Shown here: positions 25,190 through 34,392 of the stretch, in pieces
Layout: every line of letters begins with the position of its first letter
Numbering within the stretch: position 1 is the stretch's first letter
Origin: Brevibacillus reuszeri
GTDB taxonomy: Bacteria; Bacillota; Bacilli; Brevibacillales; Brevibacillaceae
Length of the DNA: 64,000 nucleotides
Direction of reading: 5' to 3'
Assembly: GCF_002897295.1 (NCBI RefSeq)
Contig: NZ_BEXF01000004.1
Coordinates: 124,001 to 188,000 of the forward strand
Translations under genes and position numbers: made by a program
Notes under the pieces: model-generated
The model's input: the letters and a program-made list of their open reading frames with translations, nothing else
Database searches by the model: none
Told to the model about the DNA's origin: nothing

Positions 25190-26154
25190 CAAAACCACTG
25201 CTCGAAGTCAGATCGCTGACCAAGCATTTCAAAAGCAAGCAAGGCTTTTTCAGTCCGGAAAAGGTCGTACGCGCAGTCGATGGCGTCAATCTGACCGTTT
25301 ATCCTGGCGAAACAGTCAGCATTGTCGGCGAGTCCGGTTGTGGAAAATCGACTACGGGTCGCTGCATCTTGCGCTTGATTGAGCCGACGGACGGAGAAAT
25401 TTTGTTTGAGGGTCAGGATATTCGCAAATTGAACGAAGCTGAGCTGCGCCGTACCAGACGAAATATGCAGCTGGTATTTCAGGACCCGTTTGCATCGCTC
25501 AATCCGCGCAAAACGATTGGCCAACTGCTGGAGGACCCGCTTATTATTCACGGGATCGGTACCCCGGCAGAGCGCCGCAAGCAGGTCGAAGAGATGATTG
25601 GCATCGTCGGATTGTCCAAGCAGCAGCTGGACAGATTCCCACATGAATTTTCTGGAGGGCAAAGACAGCGGATCGGAATTGCACGGGCACTGATTTTACG
25701 CCCGAAGCTGATCATTGCCGATGAGCCGGTATCAGCGCTGGACGTATCCATTCAGGCGCAGATCCTGAATCTGATGCAAGATTTGCAAAAGGAATTCAAG
25801 CTCACCTATTTGTTTATTTCTCATGACCTCAGTGTCGTTCGCCATATATCCGACAGGGTGGCTGTCATGTATTTGGGCAAAGTGGTTGAGGTGGCAGATA
25901 AGCACTCGTTATATGAAAAGCCGACCCATCCGTATACACAAGCCTTGCTATCGGCTGTTCCTGTTCCTAATCCGCACCTGACGACCGAGCGAATCATTTT
26001 AGAGGGAGACCTGCCTAGCCCGGCAAATCCGCCATCTGGCTGCACGTTCCATCCACGCTGCCGCCATTGTATGGATATTTGCAAAACGGTTGCTCCTGCA
26101 GCTAAAGAAGTGACAGCTGGCCATTTTGTCTCTTGCCATCTGGATCACGTGTAA
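25186..26154 (+). CDS. ABC transporter ATP-binding protein, DppF/OppF type
   Basis: The 322-residue ATPase partners the DppD-type subunit. It has Walker [27 protein letters not shown], signature FSGGQRQR, Walker B ([13 protein letters not shown]), the switch His (FISHDLSVV) and the C-terminal [15 protein letters not shown] Cys cluster. With the binding lipoprotein and both permeases it completes a peptide-class importer, with the hydrolase gene embedded between permease and ATPase genes. Confidence 0.95.
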   Translation: MTKPLLEVRSLTKHFKSKQGFFSPEKVVRAVDGVNLTVYPGETVSIVGESGCGKSTTGRCILRLIEPTDGEILFEGQDIRKLNEAELRRTRRNMQLVFQDPFASLNPRKTIGQLLEDPLIIHGIGTPAERRKQVEEMIGIVGLSKQQLDRFPHEFSGGQRQRIGIARALILRPKLIIADEPVSALDVSIQAQILNLMQDLQKEFKLTYLFISHDLSVVRHISDRVAVMYLGKVVEVADKHSLYEKPTHPYTQALLSAVPVPNPHLTTERIILEGDLPSPANPPSGCTFHPRCRHCMDICKTVAPAAKEVTAGHFVSCHLDHV

Positions 26155-26195
26155 GCAAAAGGCTGCTAGTACATTAAGAGGAGGTTCGTCAGAGC

Positions 26196-27104
26196 ATGAA
26201 GCTGGAGAACTTGCAACAATTAACGACTGAAGGAAAAAACGAAAGCTCCAAGGAACTGGATCGGTTGAGTGCCAGGGGCATCGTACAAATGATGAATGAT
26301 GAAGATAAAAAAGTTCCGTACGCGGTTGAGCGTGTATTGGATCACGTATCCGAAGCGGTTGAAGTAATTGCTCACGCATTGGAGAACGGAGGAAGACTCT
26401 TTTACTTTGGAGCAGGAACGAGCGGACGCCTCGGAATCCTGGATGCTTCCGAATGCCCTCCTACCTTTGGGACTGATCCAGAGCTGGTTCAGGGCGTCAT
26501 TGCTGGCGGTCCTTCGGCGATGATTCGTGCGGTAGAAGGCGCGGAGGATTCCTACGAGCTGGGGCAGGAGGATATCCACAAGTACGAAGTGACCAAAGCG
26601 GATGTTGTCGTCGGTATCGCGGCAAGCGGTAGAACTCCCTATGTGCTCGGCGTATTGGCTGAAGCGCAGAACATCGGGGCTAAAACGATTGCTCTCTCCT
26701 GCAACCAGCCATCTTTTATAAACAAAGGTGTAGATGTAGCGATCAATGTTGTGGTCGGTCCTGAGGTGTTGACTGGATCGACGAGACTCAAGGCAGGGAC
26801 AGCCCAAAAGCTGGTGCTCAACATGCTCACGACAGCAACAATGATCAAACTGGGCAAAGTGTACGGAAACCTGATGGTGAATGTGCAAGCGACGAACCTC
26901 AAGCTGAAAGAACGCGTAAAGCGAATTGTGATGGAAGTGACCGGTGTGAGCTACGCCGAAGCAGAGCGCTTGTCCGAGCTGGCTGAAGGTGACGCCAAGA
27001 CAGCCATCCTGATGAAATTGACAGGTGCGAGCAGGGAAGAAGCACTGCGTCTGTTGAATGTAACCAATGGAAGAATCAGAGAAGCGATTCAGCAGTTTAG
27101 CTAA
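26196..27104 (+). CDS. murQ: N-acetylmuramic acid 6-phosphate etherase MurQ
   Basis: MurQ cleaves the D-lactyl ether of MurNAc-6-P to give GlcNAc-6-P and D-lactate. The 302-residue product has the SIS-domain fold with the FGAGTSGRLGILDASECPPTFG signature (about 67-88), a GIAASGRTPYVLG phosphosugar loop and the C-terminal helix pair (LSELAEGDAKTAILMKL). ATG at 26196 follows AGAGGAGG. It takes the product of AnmK, and its D-lactate matches the dehydrogenase pair encoded immediately downstream. Confidence 0.97.
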   Translation: MKLENLQQLTTEGKNESSKELDRLSARGIVQMMNDEDKKVPYAVERVLDHVSEAVEVIAHALENGGRLFYFGAGTSGRLGILDASECPPTFGTDPELVQGVIAGGPSAMIRAVEGAEDSYELGQEDIHKYEVTKADVVVGIAASGRTPYVLGVLAEAQNIGAKTIALSCNQPSFINKGVDVAINVVVGPEVLTGSTRLKAGTAQKLVLNMLTTATMIKLGKVYGNLMVNVQATNLKLKERVKRIVMEVTGVSYAEAERLSELAEGDAKTAILMKLTGASREEALRLLNVTNGRIREAIQQFS

Positions 27105-27151
27105 ACGTTTGAAGCCAATCACTTCGATGTCTATAGGGAGGAGGGATTTCC

Positions 27152-28567
27152 ATGTTGTCAGAATCGATACGCTCCGAGCTGGTCGCAATCGTCGGAGAGA
27201 AAAATTGTCTCGATCGGCAGGAAGCACTGGTTGCCTATTCGTATGACGCGACACCGATGCAGCAAGCACTGCCTGACGTGGTGGTCTTGCCAAAAAGTAC
27301 CGAAGAGGTGCAGCAGGTGATGCGGGTTGCGGCTCGTCATCAAATACCGATTGTGACCCGTGGAGCAGGCTCGAATTTGTGCGGAGGGACGATTCCTGTT
27401 GGTGGTGGAATCGTGCTTGTGCTCTCCCGTATGAACCAGATTGTGGAGATCGACGAGCAAAATCTGACTATCACCGTTCAGCCGGGAGTGAGGACGGTAG
27501 ATATCCATCAGGCGGTAGAAGCGCGTGGATTGTTTTATCCTCCAGACCCGGGAAGCATGGTGATCTCGACCATTGGCGGCAACATTGCACTTAATTCCGG
27601 TGGACTGCGCGGATTGAAGTACGGAACGACCAAGGATTATGTGCTCGGGCTGGAAGCTGTGCTGCCAAACGGGGAGATCATACGTACCGGGGGCAAGCTG
27701 ATGAAGGATGTAGCGGGATACGACCTGACCAAGCTGCTCGTAGGCAGCGAAGGCACACTGGCAATTATTACACAGGCCATCCTCAAGCTCATTCCAAAGC
27801 CACTATCGCAACGCGTCATGCTGGCGATGTTTGCCGATATGGATCAGGCAGCACGATCGGTTTCGGATATTATTGCGAATCGGATCATCCCGGGTACATT
27901 GGAGTTTTTGGATCAGGGAACGATTCGTGTGGTTGAAGATTTTAAACAAATTGGCTTGCCTACAGATGTAGCTGCCATTCTATTGATCGGACAGGATGGG
28001 GAACCACAGACCGTAGACAAGGACATGGAACGGATCGCAGCCATTTGTGAAAACAACGAAGCTGTCCAGATCAAAGTCGCAACAACACCAGAGGAAGCGG
28101 ATGACGTTATGACGGCGAGACGCAGTGCCCTTGCTGCCTTATCCCGGATGCGTCCGACAACGATTTTGGAGGATGCGACTGTCCCGCGTGCGCAAATCGC
28201 TCCGATGGTTGCCGCTATTCAAGAAATTACGAATCGCTACGGTTTGCAGATTTGTACGTTTGGTCATGCCGGTGACGGCAATTTGCATCCTACCTGTATG
28301 ACGGATGCGCGCAACGAAAAAGAGATCGAGAGGGTCGAGCATGCCTTCGAGGAAATTTTTGCCGCAGCAATCGATCTCGGTGGAACGATTACCGGAGAGC
28401 ATGGTGTCGGGATCGTCAAAGCGCCTTATTTGGAGTGGAAAGTGGGAGCAGCTGGCATGGAGGTCATGAAGGGCATCAAGCATGCCTTTGACCCTCACAA
28501 TCTCCTGAATCCCGACAAGATGTTTGCGAAGCAATCGCGGAACAGAGTGGTGGTTAATCGTGCTTAA
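27152..28567 (+). CDS. glcD: FAD-linked D-lactate/glycolate oxidase subunit GlcD
   Basis: The 471-residue flavoprotein of the VAO/PCMH family oxidises a 2-hydroxyacid. The FAD-binding_4 domain (about 35-215) shows VVLPKSTEEV, TRGAGSNLCGG, YPPDPGS, GGNIALNSGG and LLVGSEGTLAIIT. The C-terminal cap has the FGHAGDGNLHP and GEHGVGIVK motifs. In this operon the expected substrate is the D-lactate released by MurQ rather than glycolate. ATG at 27152 follows GGGAGGAGGG, and the 3' end overlaps glcF. Confidence 0.93.
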   Translation: MLSESIRSELVAIVGEKNCLDRQEALVAYSYDATPMQQALPDVVVLPKSTEEVQQVMRVAARHQIPIVTRGAGSNLCGGTIPVGGGIVLVLSRMNQIVEIDEQNLTITVQPGVRTVDIHQAVEARGLFYPPDPGSMVISTIGGNIALNSGGLRGLKYGTTKDYVLGLEAVLPNGEIIRTGGKLMKDVAGYDLTKLLVGSEGTLAIITQAILKLIPKPLSQRVMLAMFADMDQAARSVSDIIANRIIPGTLEFLDQGTIRVVEDFKQIGLPTDVAAILLIGQDGEPQTVDKDMERIAAICENNEAVQIKVATTPEEADDVMTARRSALAALSRMRPTTILEDATVPRAQIAPMVAAIQEITNRYGLQICTFGHAGDGNLHPTCMTDARNEKEIERVEHAFEEIFAAAIDLGGTITGEHGVGIVKAPYLEWKVGAAGMEVMKGIKHAFDPHNLLNPDKMFAKQSRNRVVVNRA

Positions 28568-29882
28568 AGAAGCGCTCATAAACAAACTGGATTACGATGA
28601 GCTGTCCAACTGTATGCGCTGCGGCTTTTGCCAGCCAGCGTGTCCGACCTTTCGCGAAACTGGGTATGAGGCAGCCTCGCCGCGCGGTCGCATCGCCCTG
28701 ATGAAGGCCGTAGCAGATGGCGTGATGGAGCCGGACAAAGACTTCATCGACCAAATGAATCTTTGTCTCGGATGCCGTGCCTGTGAGCCGGTTTGTCCAG
28801 CGGGAGTACCTTATGGACAATTGATTGAGCAAACGCGTGAGGCGATCGAAGACGTGCAGGAGCATCCATGGTGGGTAAGCTCGATGCGCAAGGTAGCTTT
28901 TACCCATCTGTTCCCTCACCAAAAGCGGATGAACAAGCTAGGCGGGCTCCTGCGTTTTTATCAGCGCTCTGGTCTGCAAAAAACGGTTCGCAAGACGGGT
29001 GTCATGCGCATTTTGCCAAAGCAATTACGTGAAATGGAAGCGATCATGCCAGAAGCTTCTGGAAAAGGAACGCGTGAGCTTCTCGGCGCAACCGTGATCC
29101 CGGCTGTCGGTGTGAAAGTGATGCGTGTGGGCATGTTCCACGGCTGCATCATGGATGTGCTGTTCAGCGAAACCAATCTCAATACGGTGCGGCTTTTGAC
29201 GGAAGCCGGTTGTGAAGTGGTCATCGCTCCCGATCAGGTATGCTGTGGCGCACTGCATGCACATAGCGGTGAGCGAGAAGGAGCACGTGAGCTGGCAAGG
29301 AAAAATATTGCTGCTTTCCGCAAAGCCGATGTAGATATCATCGTTTCCAATGCAGGCGGCTGTGGAGCCTTGCTTCAGGAGTATGATCATCTGCTGGCAG
29401 AGGACGATGAGTGGCATGAACAGGCAAAATGGTTTTCATCCCGCGTGAAGGATATCAGTGAGGTATTAAGTGATTTAGTAGAGCCGCAGACATGGCAGGC
29501 GCTGCCGCAGCGGGTAACGTATCAGTCCTCGTGCCATCTGCGGAATGGGATGAAGGTAACAAAGGAGCCAGTGAACCTGCTGCAAAGTATTCCGGGTGCG
29601 ACCTACGTACAGCTTTGCGAGGGCGATCGCTGCTGTGGCTCTGCAGGCATCTACAATCTCGTGCAGCCAGAGATGGCGGGAAGTCTGCTGGATGAAAAGA
29701 TGGAGCATGTCGCTGCGACCCAAGCAGATATTCTCGTGACCTCGAATCCAGGCTGCCTTCTGCAAATGAAAGCCGGTATCCAACGTGCTGGTTTGGAAGG
29801 AAAGATGGAGGCTGTCCATCTGGTAGATTTGCTGGCGCGTGTGCAGAGTGGAAAAGAAGCACAAATGCAAACCAAACAATAG
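28560..29882 (+). CDS. glcF: Iron-sulfur subunit GlcF of D-lactate/glycolate oxidase
   Basis: The 440-residue protein has two 4Fe-4S clusters near the N-terminus (CMRCGFCQPACP and CLGCRACEPVCP) and two CCG domains (CCGALHAH, CCGSAGIYN). It passes electrons from the GlcD flavin to the respiratory chain. GTG at 28560 lies 8 bp inside the end of glcD after a GTGGTGG stretch, so the subunits are translationally coupled. It is the last gene of the muropeptide operon and is followed by a terminator. Confidence 0.92.
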   Translation: MLKEALINKLDYDELSNCMRCGFCQPACPTFRETGYEAASPRGRIALMKAVADGVMEPDKDFIDQMNLCLGCRACEPVCPAGVPYGQLIEQTREAIEDVQEHPWWVSSMRKVAFTHLFPHQKRMNKLGGLLRFYQRSGLQKTVRKTGVMRILPKQLREMEAIMPEASGKGTRELLGATVIPAVGVKVMRVGMFHGCIMDVLFSETNLNTVRLLTEAGCEVVIAPDQVCCGALHAHSGEREGARELARKNIAAFRKADVDIIVSNAGGCGALLQEYDHLLAEDDEWHEQAKWFSSRVKDISEVLSDLVEPQTWQALPQRVTYQSSCHLRNGMKVTKEPVNLLQSIPGATYVQLCEGDRCCGSAGIYNLVQPEMAGSLLDEKMEHVAATQADILVTSNPGCLLQMKAGIQRAGLEGKMEAVHLVDLLARVQSGKEAQMQTKQ

Positions 29883-29894
29883 AGATTGCTGACA

Positions 29895-29943
29895 AGTCCT
29901 GGCTATCCGGTCATGAAACCGGAATAGCGAGGGCTTTTTTTCT
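29895..29943 (+). terminator. Terminator of the muropeptide operon
   Basis: GCTATCCGGT (29902-29911) pairs with ACCGG-A-ATAGC (29918-29928), extended by AGTCCT / AGGGCT, then a run of seven T. Confidence 0.82.
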
Positions 29944-30022
29944 TCTAGCCGATTCCAAATACTTGAAACGAAATCGAAGTGCCAGTCGTATAGAAAAGGA
30001 GAGATTGAGGGGAGTGTTAGCG

Positions 30023-30961
30023 ATGTTTCAAGAGATAAATGAGCAGCTGGCTGCACAAAAAGTAGAGCTGCGCCAAAAGCTGCATGGGGAGCATAATAGT
30101 AAAAAGCTGAGAGAGCAGTATGAACAAGAAGTAAGCAAGCTCAAAGCCTTACATAAGAAGCTGCAATCTGAGCAGCAAGATGTTGATAAATTAATGGGGA
30201 TGTCCTTCGGTGCATTTTTTTACAGCTTGATTGGAAAAAAGGATGAAAAGCTCACAAAAGAAAAGGAAGAGCTGCTGCAGGCGAAGATCAAATATGAGGC
30301 AGCCGCGGCAGCCGTAAAGGATCTGGCAGAAGAAATTCAAATGATAGAGGAGCAGCTCTCTCGCCTGTCTGACGCGGAGAGTGTGTACGCTGAGCTGCTG
30401 CTTCAAAAGGAGCGGCTGATTCGGGAAAAACGACCTGATCTCGTGATGCAGCTCAGGGATTATACCAATCAACAGTCACAGCTGCAAGCGAGCCAAAAGG
30501 AATTGAATGAAGCCATAGAGGCTGGTATGGCGACGAAGCGGCACGTGGATAAAGCCATCGAAAAGCTGGAATCGGCAAGCTCTTGGGGTGCATGGGATAT
30601 GCTTGGTGGTGGCGCGATGTCCACCTATATCAAGCACGGGCGGATCAACGAAGCACGTGATGCCATTCACCTAGCACAAAAAAGCTTGCGAAGATTTGAA
30701 CGTGAACTGTACGATGTTCAGCGCGAAAGCCGTATTCAGATCGATATTGGTGAAATGCTGACTTTTGCGGACTTTTTCTTCGATAATATCATTACCGACT
30801 GGATTGTTCAGGATCGTATTTCCACATCGCTGCAGCAGGCAAAGGACAAAAAGGCAAAAATCGAAAAGCTGCTTGGCGAGCTCCAAATGGAAGCGAAAGT
30901 GGTAGATGCTGAGCTGAGGGATATTGGTCAGAAGTCGCTCCTTTTGATTGAAAATGCGTAG
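30023..30961 (+). CDS. Hypothetical coiled-coil protein, 312 aa
   Basis: I do not recognise a named family. The protein is very rich in Glu, Lys, Gln and Leu and is predicted to be coiled coil over residues 1-60 and 75-200. The interrupting segment MGMSFGAFFYSLIGKKDEK is short and hydrophobic, and SWGAWDMLGGGAMSTYIKHGRINEA is the only Gly-rich patch. No signal peptide is seen. ATG at 30023 follows GAGGGGAG. It has its own terminators on both sides, so it is a single-gene unit between two transporter operons. Confidence 0.72.
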   Translation: MFQEINEQLAAQKVELRQKLHGEHNSKKLREQYEQEVSKLKALHKKLQSEQQDVDKLMGMSFGAFFYSLIGKKDEKLTKEKEELLQAKIKYEAAAAAVKDLAEEIQMIEEQLSRLSDAESVYAELLLQKERLIREKRPDLVMQLRDYTNQQSQLQASQKELNEAIEAGMATKRHVDKAIEKLESASSWGAWDMLGGGAMSTYIKHGRINEARDAIHLAQKSLRRFERELYDVQRESRIQIDIGEMLTFADFFFDNIITDWIVQDRISTSLQQAKDKKAKIEKLLGELQMEAKVVDAELRDIGQKSLLLIENA

Positions 30962-30990
30962 GCCTACTAGTATGAATATCCAGTAAAAAG

Positions 30991-31013
30991 ACGCGGGCTC
31001 CCCCGCGTTTTTT
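30991..31013 (+). terminator. Rho-independent terminator
   Basis: ACGCGGG (30991-30997) pairs with CCCGCGT (31002-31008) around a four-base loop, followed by a T-run. Confidence 0.88.
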
Positions 31014-31034
31014 CTCGTTTTGAAGCAGAATATA

Positions 31035-31070
31035 CGGACAACTAACGGAAATTGCATATAAAGATGTCCG
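31035..31070 (+). promoter_or_regulatory. Putative promoter flanked by an inverted repeat, D-aminoacylase operon
   Basis: CGGACA (31035-31040) and TATAAA (31057-31062) are 16 bp apart and could be -35 and -10. CGGACA is also the left half of an inverted repeat with TGTCCG (31065-31070), so the repeat brackets the promoter. Autoregulation by the gene that follows would fit. Confidence 0.4.
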
Positions 31071-31155
31071 AATGTATGATGATGGAAAGAATTTTTTGAA
31101 TATTAAGCAAAGTGTTTCTGGAAGTAAAAAATGGGGGAGGAAGTGGCAGGGTTCG

Positions 31156-32472
31156 ATGGAAATCAGGGTTGCAGTGATAGGTCCTTATGATTTGCTTGAT
31201 GAGGTGATGTGTATTGCAGCAACATATCCAGCCTTAACAGTGCTTCCGCTCGGTTACAAAGACGTTCAAGAGGTAAAACAAATCGTCCCTCAATGCCAAG
31301 ATGAGATCGATGTTTTTTTATTTGCCGGTCCGATTCCGTACCAAATTGCTCGCGAGCATGTTGGCGATCCAAAGCCCATGGTTTATCTGCCCTACAATGG
31401 AACGAGCCTATACCGTGTATTCTTTCAATTACTGAGAGATAGCGGCACTCTTTTTACTGAGAGTCGTCTGCGCTTTAGCATCGACGTATTGAATTTGCAA
31501 GAGGTGGAGCAGAGATTGGATGAGCTGTCTATCCATGTTGATCACATGTATGCGATGGAATATCAGCTCAATCAACGTGCAGAAGACATACTTCGGTTTC
31601 ATTACGATTTGTGGACAAGCAAAAAGGTAGACGCGATATTTACGTGTGTAGCATCTGTTTATTGGGAGCTGACGCGACTCGGTATCCCCTGCTACAGAGT
31701 TACTCCAACGAAAACAACGATTCAAGATGGTTTACAGCGAGCGCAAATCGAAGGAAGGAACTTTCAGTTAGCGGATACCCAAATCGCGATAGGCATCATC
31801 AATATCGAAAACATCGTGAAAAAGTGGAGTGCCTCCGAATACGAGCTTCAGCGCAAGAAAATCGCAATTCAAGAAATTTTGATCGATTACGGGGAAGAAA
31901 TTCAGGCATTAATGAATTGGCCGGATCGAAATGAGGTCATTTTTGTTACGACTCGCGGGGTAATTGAGCGGACGACAAGCATGTTTACCCGCTTTCCCCT
32001 TTTGGAGAGAATTGTCCACCGATTAAACATATCCGCTAGCATCGGAATCGGGTTGGGACGCACAGCGAACGAAGCACAGAGTAAAGCCTCAGAAGCATTG
32101 TCAAAAGCGAAAGTAGGTGATGGCGGAAGCTGCTTCATTGCTATGCACGACGGAAATGTTGTCGGTCCACTCGGGAAAGAATTTCAGCTGGCATACTCTC
32201 TCCGAAGCAATGACCCACAGCGATTGAATGCTGCTCGAAAATCGGGCCTTAGTATCGGAACGATAAACAAGCTCATCTCGTTTTGTCAAAGCTATGGGAG
32301 CTCCCAAATTACTGCTGCAGATTTGGCCAGCCGATTTGGTGTTTCATTACGCAGTGCCAGACGAATTCTTAGCAAGCTAGAGCAAAGTCAGCTGGCTGAA
32401 ATTATTGGAGAAGAGCAGCCGCTTTGTAAAGGAAGGCCGCGCCAGATGTATGAGCTGAAATTGCAAATGTGA
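31156..32472 (+). CDS. Transcriptional regulator with nucleotide-cyclase-like middle domain and HTH
   Basis: The 438-residue protein has no clear match in well-known regulator families. The N-terminal 180 residues look like a periplasmic-binding or PrpR-N-type alpha/beta sensor (VAVIGPYDLLDEVMC, DVFLFAGPIPYQIA). Residues about 275-355 (VIFVTTRGVIER, then ISASIGIGLGRTANEAQSKASEALSKAK) resemble a GGDEF / GTP cyclohydrolase III-like palm domain without a GGDEF motif. The C-terminus (ITAADLASRFGVSLRSARRILSKLE) is a winged helix. ATG at 31156 follows AGGG. It lies 28 bp before the permease gene and should control this operon. Confidence 0.68.
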   Translation: MEIRVAVIGPYDLLDEVMCIAATYPALTVLPLGYKDVQEVKQIVPQCQDEIDVFLFAGPIPYQIAREHVGDPKPMVYLPYNGTSLYRVFFQLLRDSGTLFTESRLRFSIDVLNLQEVEQRLDELSIHVDHMYAMEYQLNQRAEDILRFHYDLWTSKKVDAIFTCVASVYWELTRLGIPCYRVTPTKTTIQDGLQRAQIEGRNFQLADTQIAIGIINIENIVKKWSASEYELQRKKIAIQEILIDYGEEIQALMNWPDRNEVIFVTTRGVIERTTSMFTRFPLLERIVHRLNISASIGIGLGRTANEAQSKASEALSKAKVGDGGSCFIAMHDGNVVGPLGKEFQLAYSLRSNDPQRLNAARKSGLSIGTINKLISFCQSYGSSQITAADLASRFGVSLRSARRILSKLEQSQLAEIIGEEQPLCKGRPRQMYELKLQM

Positions 32473-32500
32473 GTAACGGAACAAGGAGGGGCAAGCGTAT

Positions 32501-33451
32501 ATGGGAGGCTACTTGTTAAAGCGGATCGTTTCATTATTGCCTGTGCTTTTGGTTGTAGCAATTGTGGATTTTATTATCATCCACCTGACACCGGGTGATC
32601 CTGCTTCCGTCATGCTGGGATCTCAAGCCACGGAAGAGGAGCTGGCGAAATTACGGGAGCAGCTGGGCTTGACTCTTCCGATATACACCCGATTTTTTCA
32701 ATGGATAATCGGCATCCTGCAAGGAGATTTAGGGTGGTCGATCTTCATGGATATGCCAGTAACCGAAGCGATTTGGGAGCACTTGGGCCCTACCCTCTCC
32801 TTGACGATCCTGGCAGAGATCATTGCGATTTTGTTTGCCATACCGTTGGGGGTGATGGCGGCTAACAGACGAGGTTCTTGGATGGACCAATCCTTTATGA
32901 CATTTGCCATGCTCGGTATTTCGCTCCCAAGCTTCTGGATCGGGTTGAACTTGATTTTGCTATTCGCCGTCCAGTTTAACTGGCTGCCTGCTGCAGGCTA
33001 TCAGCCGTTGTCCAGCGGGATTTTCAACCATTTGAAATACTTGATCATGCCGGCCATTTCACTGGGCATTATGCAAGGAGCGCTGATCGCTCGCATGACC
33101 CGATCTTCAATGCTGGAAGTGCTAAATGAGAACTATATCCGTACAGCCGAAGCAAAAGGTTTGAAGATGTGGATCGTGACGTACAAGCACGCGCTGCGCA
33201 ATGCGTTTATCCCGATTCTCACAGTGATTGGGTTATCCTTTGCGACACTCGTTGGCGGAGCTGTTGTAACTGAAACGGTGTTTAACATTCCGGGGATTGG
33301 CAAATTAATCGTCAACTCTGTATTAAGACGAGATTACGAGGTCATCCAAGGGACCGTCCTAATGATCGCGGCTGCGTATGTTTTCATCAATCTGATTGTT
33401 GATATTTTGTACGCGTACATCGATCCGCGTGTGCGATACGACAAAAGCTAA
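32501..33451 (+). CDS. ABC transporter permease, DppB type (D-aminoacylase operon)
   Basis: The 316-residue permease has the DppB N-terminus (YLLKRIVSLLPVLLVV, HLTPGDPASVMLGS) and the EAA loop (RTAEAKGLKMWIVTYKHALRNA), with six predicted helices. ATG at 32501 follows CAAGGAGGGG. It is the first transporter gene after the regulator and pairs with the DppC-type gene 14 bp downstream. Confidence 0.94.
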   Translation: MGGYLLKRIVSLLPVLLVVAIVDFIIIHLTPGDPASVMLGSQATEEELAKLREQLGLTLPIYTRFFQWIIGILQGDLGWSIFMDMPVTEAIWEHLGPTLSLTILAEIIAILFAIPLGVMAANRRGSWMDQSFMTFAMLGISLPSFWIGLNLILLFAVQFNWLPAAGYQPLSSGIFNHLKYLIMPAISLGIMQGALIARMTRSSMLEVLNENYIRTAEAKGLKMWIVTYKHALRNAFIPILTVIGLSFATLVGGAVVTETVFNIPGIGKLIVNSVLRRDYEVIQGTVLMIAAAYVFINLIVDILYAYIDPRVRYDKS

Positions 33452-33465
33452 AGGGGGATGGATGA

Positions 33466-34362
33466 ATGGAAACATCTTCTGTAACGATGATCGGAACGCA
33501 AACGGCTACACCTCCAAAGCATCATGCGAAAATTGTGATTAACCGCTTCTTTGCAAATCGTTTGGCGGTATCTGGAAGCATCCTGGTTTTACTTATCACC
33601 TTGATTTGTATCCTCGCTCCTGTGCTCACCTCCTACAACCCAATAGAAATGAATGTACAAGATCGGCTAAAGCCGCCAAGTGCAAATCACTGGTTTGGCA
33701 CCGACGAATTCGGACGAGACGTATTTACCCGGGTCGTATACGGAAGCCGAATATCCATGGGAGTCGGATTCTCTGTCGTCATGATCACGTCGATCATCGG
33801 GCTGATTTTCGGACTGTACTCAGCCTATTACCGCCGATTGGACAACTTTCTCATGCGGATCAATGACGGCTTAATGGCATTTCCTGCGATTTTACTTGCG
33901 ATTGCAATACTGGCTGCGCTTGGACCGAAAATGAGCAATGTCATTATTGCACTTAGCGTCGTTTATATCCCTACCGTCGCCCGTGCGATCAGGTCGGTTG
34001 CCATCACCGTGAGAGAACAGACGTATATTGAAGCGATTCGCGCACTCGGTGGGAAGTCGTGGAGGATCATATGGCTGCACATCGCTCCCAACTGTTTGTC
34101 TCCGTTGATTGTTCAGGCCACGTTCATTTTTGCGTATGCCGTCATTACTGAGGCATCGCTCAGCTTTTTGGGAGCGGGAACACCGCCACCTGAGCCCAGC
34201 TGGGGAAACATTTTGAATGATGGCAGGACAATCATGAAGCAAGCGTGGTGGATGACCGTATTTCCTGGCCTCTCCATCATGATGACCGTACTCGGACTCA
34301 ACCTGCTCGGAGATGGTCTCCGCGATTTATTAGACCCGCATACAAACAAAGCGAAAAAATAA
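33466..34362 (+). CDS. ABC transporter permease, DppC type (D-aminoacylase operon)
   Basis: The 298-residue permease has WFGTDEFGRDVFTRVVYGSR, the EAA loop (EAIRALGGKSWRIIWLHIAPN) and ASLSFLGAGTPPPEPSWGNIL. Its first 25 residues are a polar cytoplasmic head. ATG at 33466 follows AAAGGGGGATGG. It is the partner subunit of the DppB-type permease. Confidence 0.94.
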   Translation: METSSVTMIGTQTATPPKHHAKIVINRFFANRLAVSGSILVLLITLICILAPVLTSYNPIEMNVQDRLKPPSANHWFGTDEFGRDVFTRVVYGSRISMGVGFSVVMITSIIGLIFGLYSAYYRRLDNFLMRINDGLMAFPAILLAIAILAALGPKMSNVIIALSVVYIPTVARAIRSVAITVREQTYIEAIRALGGKSWRIIWLHIAPNCLSPLIVQATFIFAYAVITEASLSFLGAGTPPPEPSWGNILNDGRTIMKQAWWMTVFPGLSIMMTVLGLNLLGDGLRDLLDPHTNKAKK

Positions 34363-34392
34363 ACGCAGCTAGCCGGGAAGGAGATGGTTTAT

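Noticed and set aside
26220-27293. Long minus-strand open frame (357 codons) opposite murQ
   Set aside because: It lies wholly against murQ and the start of glcD, which have strong family signatures. The translated product is His/Arg/Cys-rich, as antisense frames of this DNA usually are.
30991-31013. Riboswitch or T-box ahead of the D-aminoacylase operon
   Set aside because: The only structure is a plain terminator belonging to the upstream coiled-coil gene; no specifier, T-box or known riboswitch core is visible.
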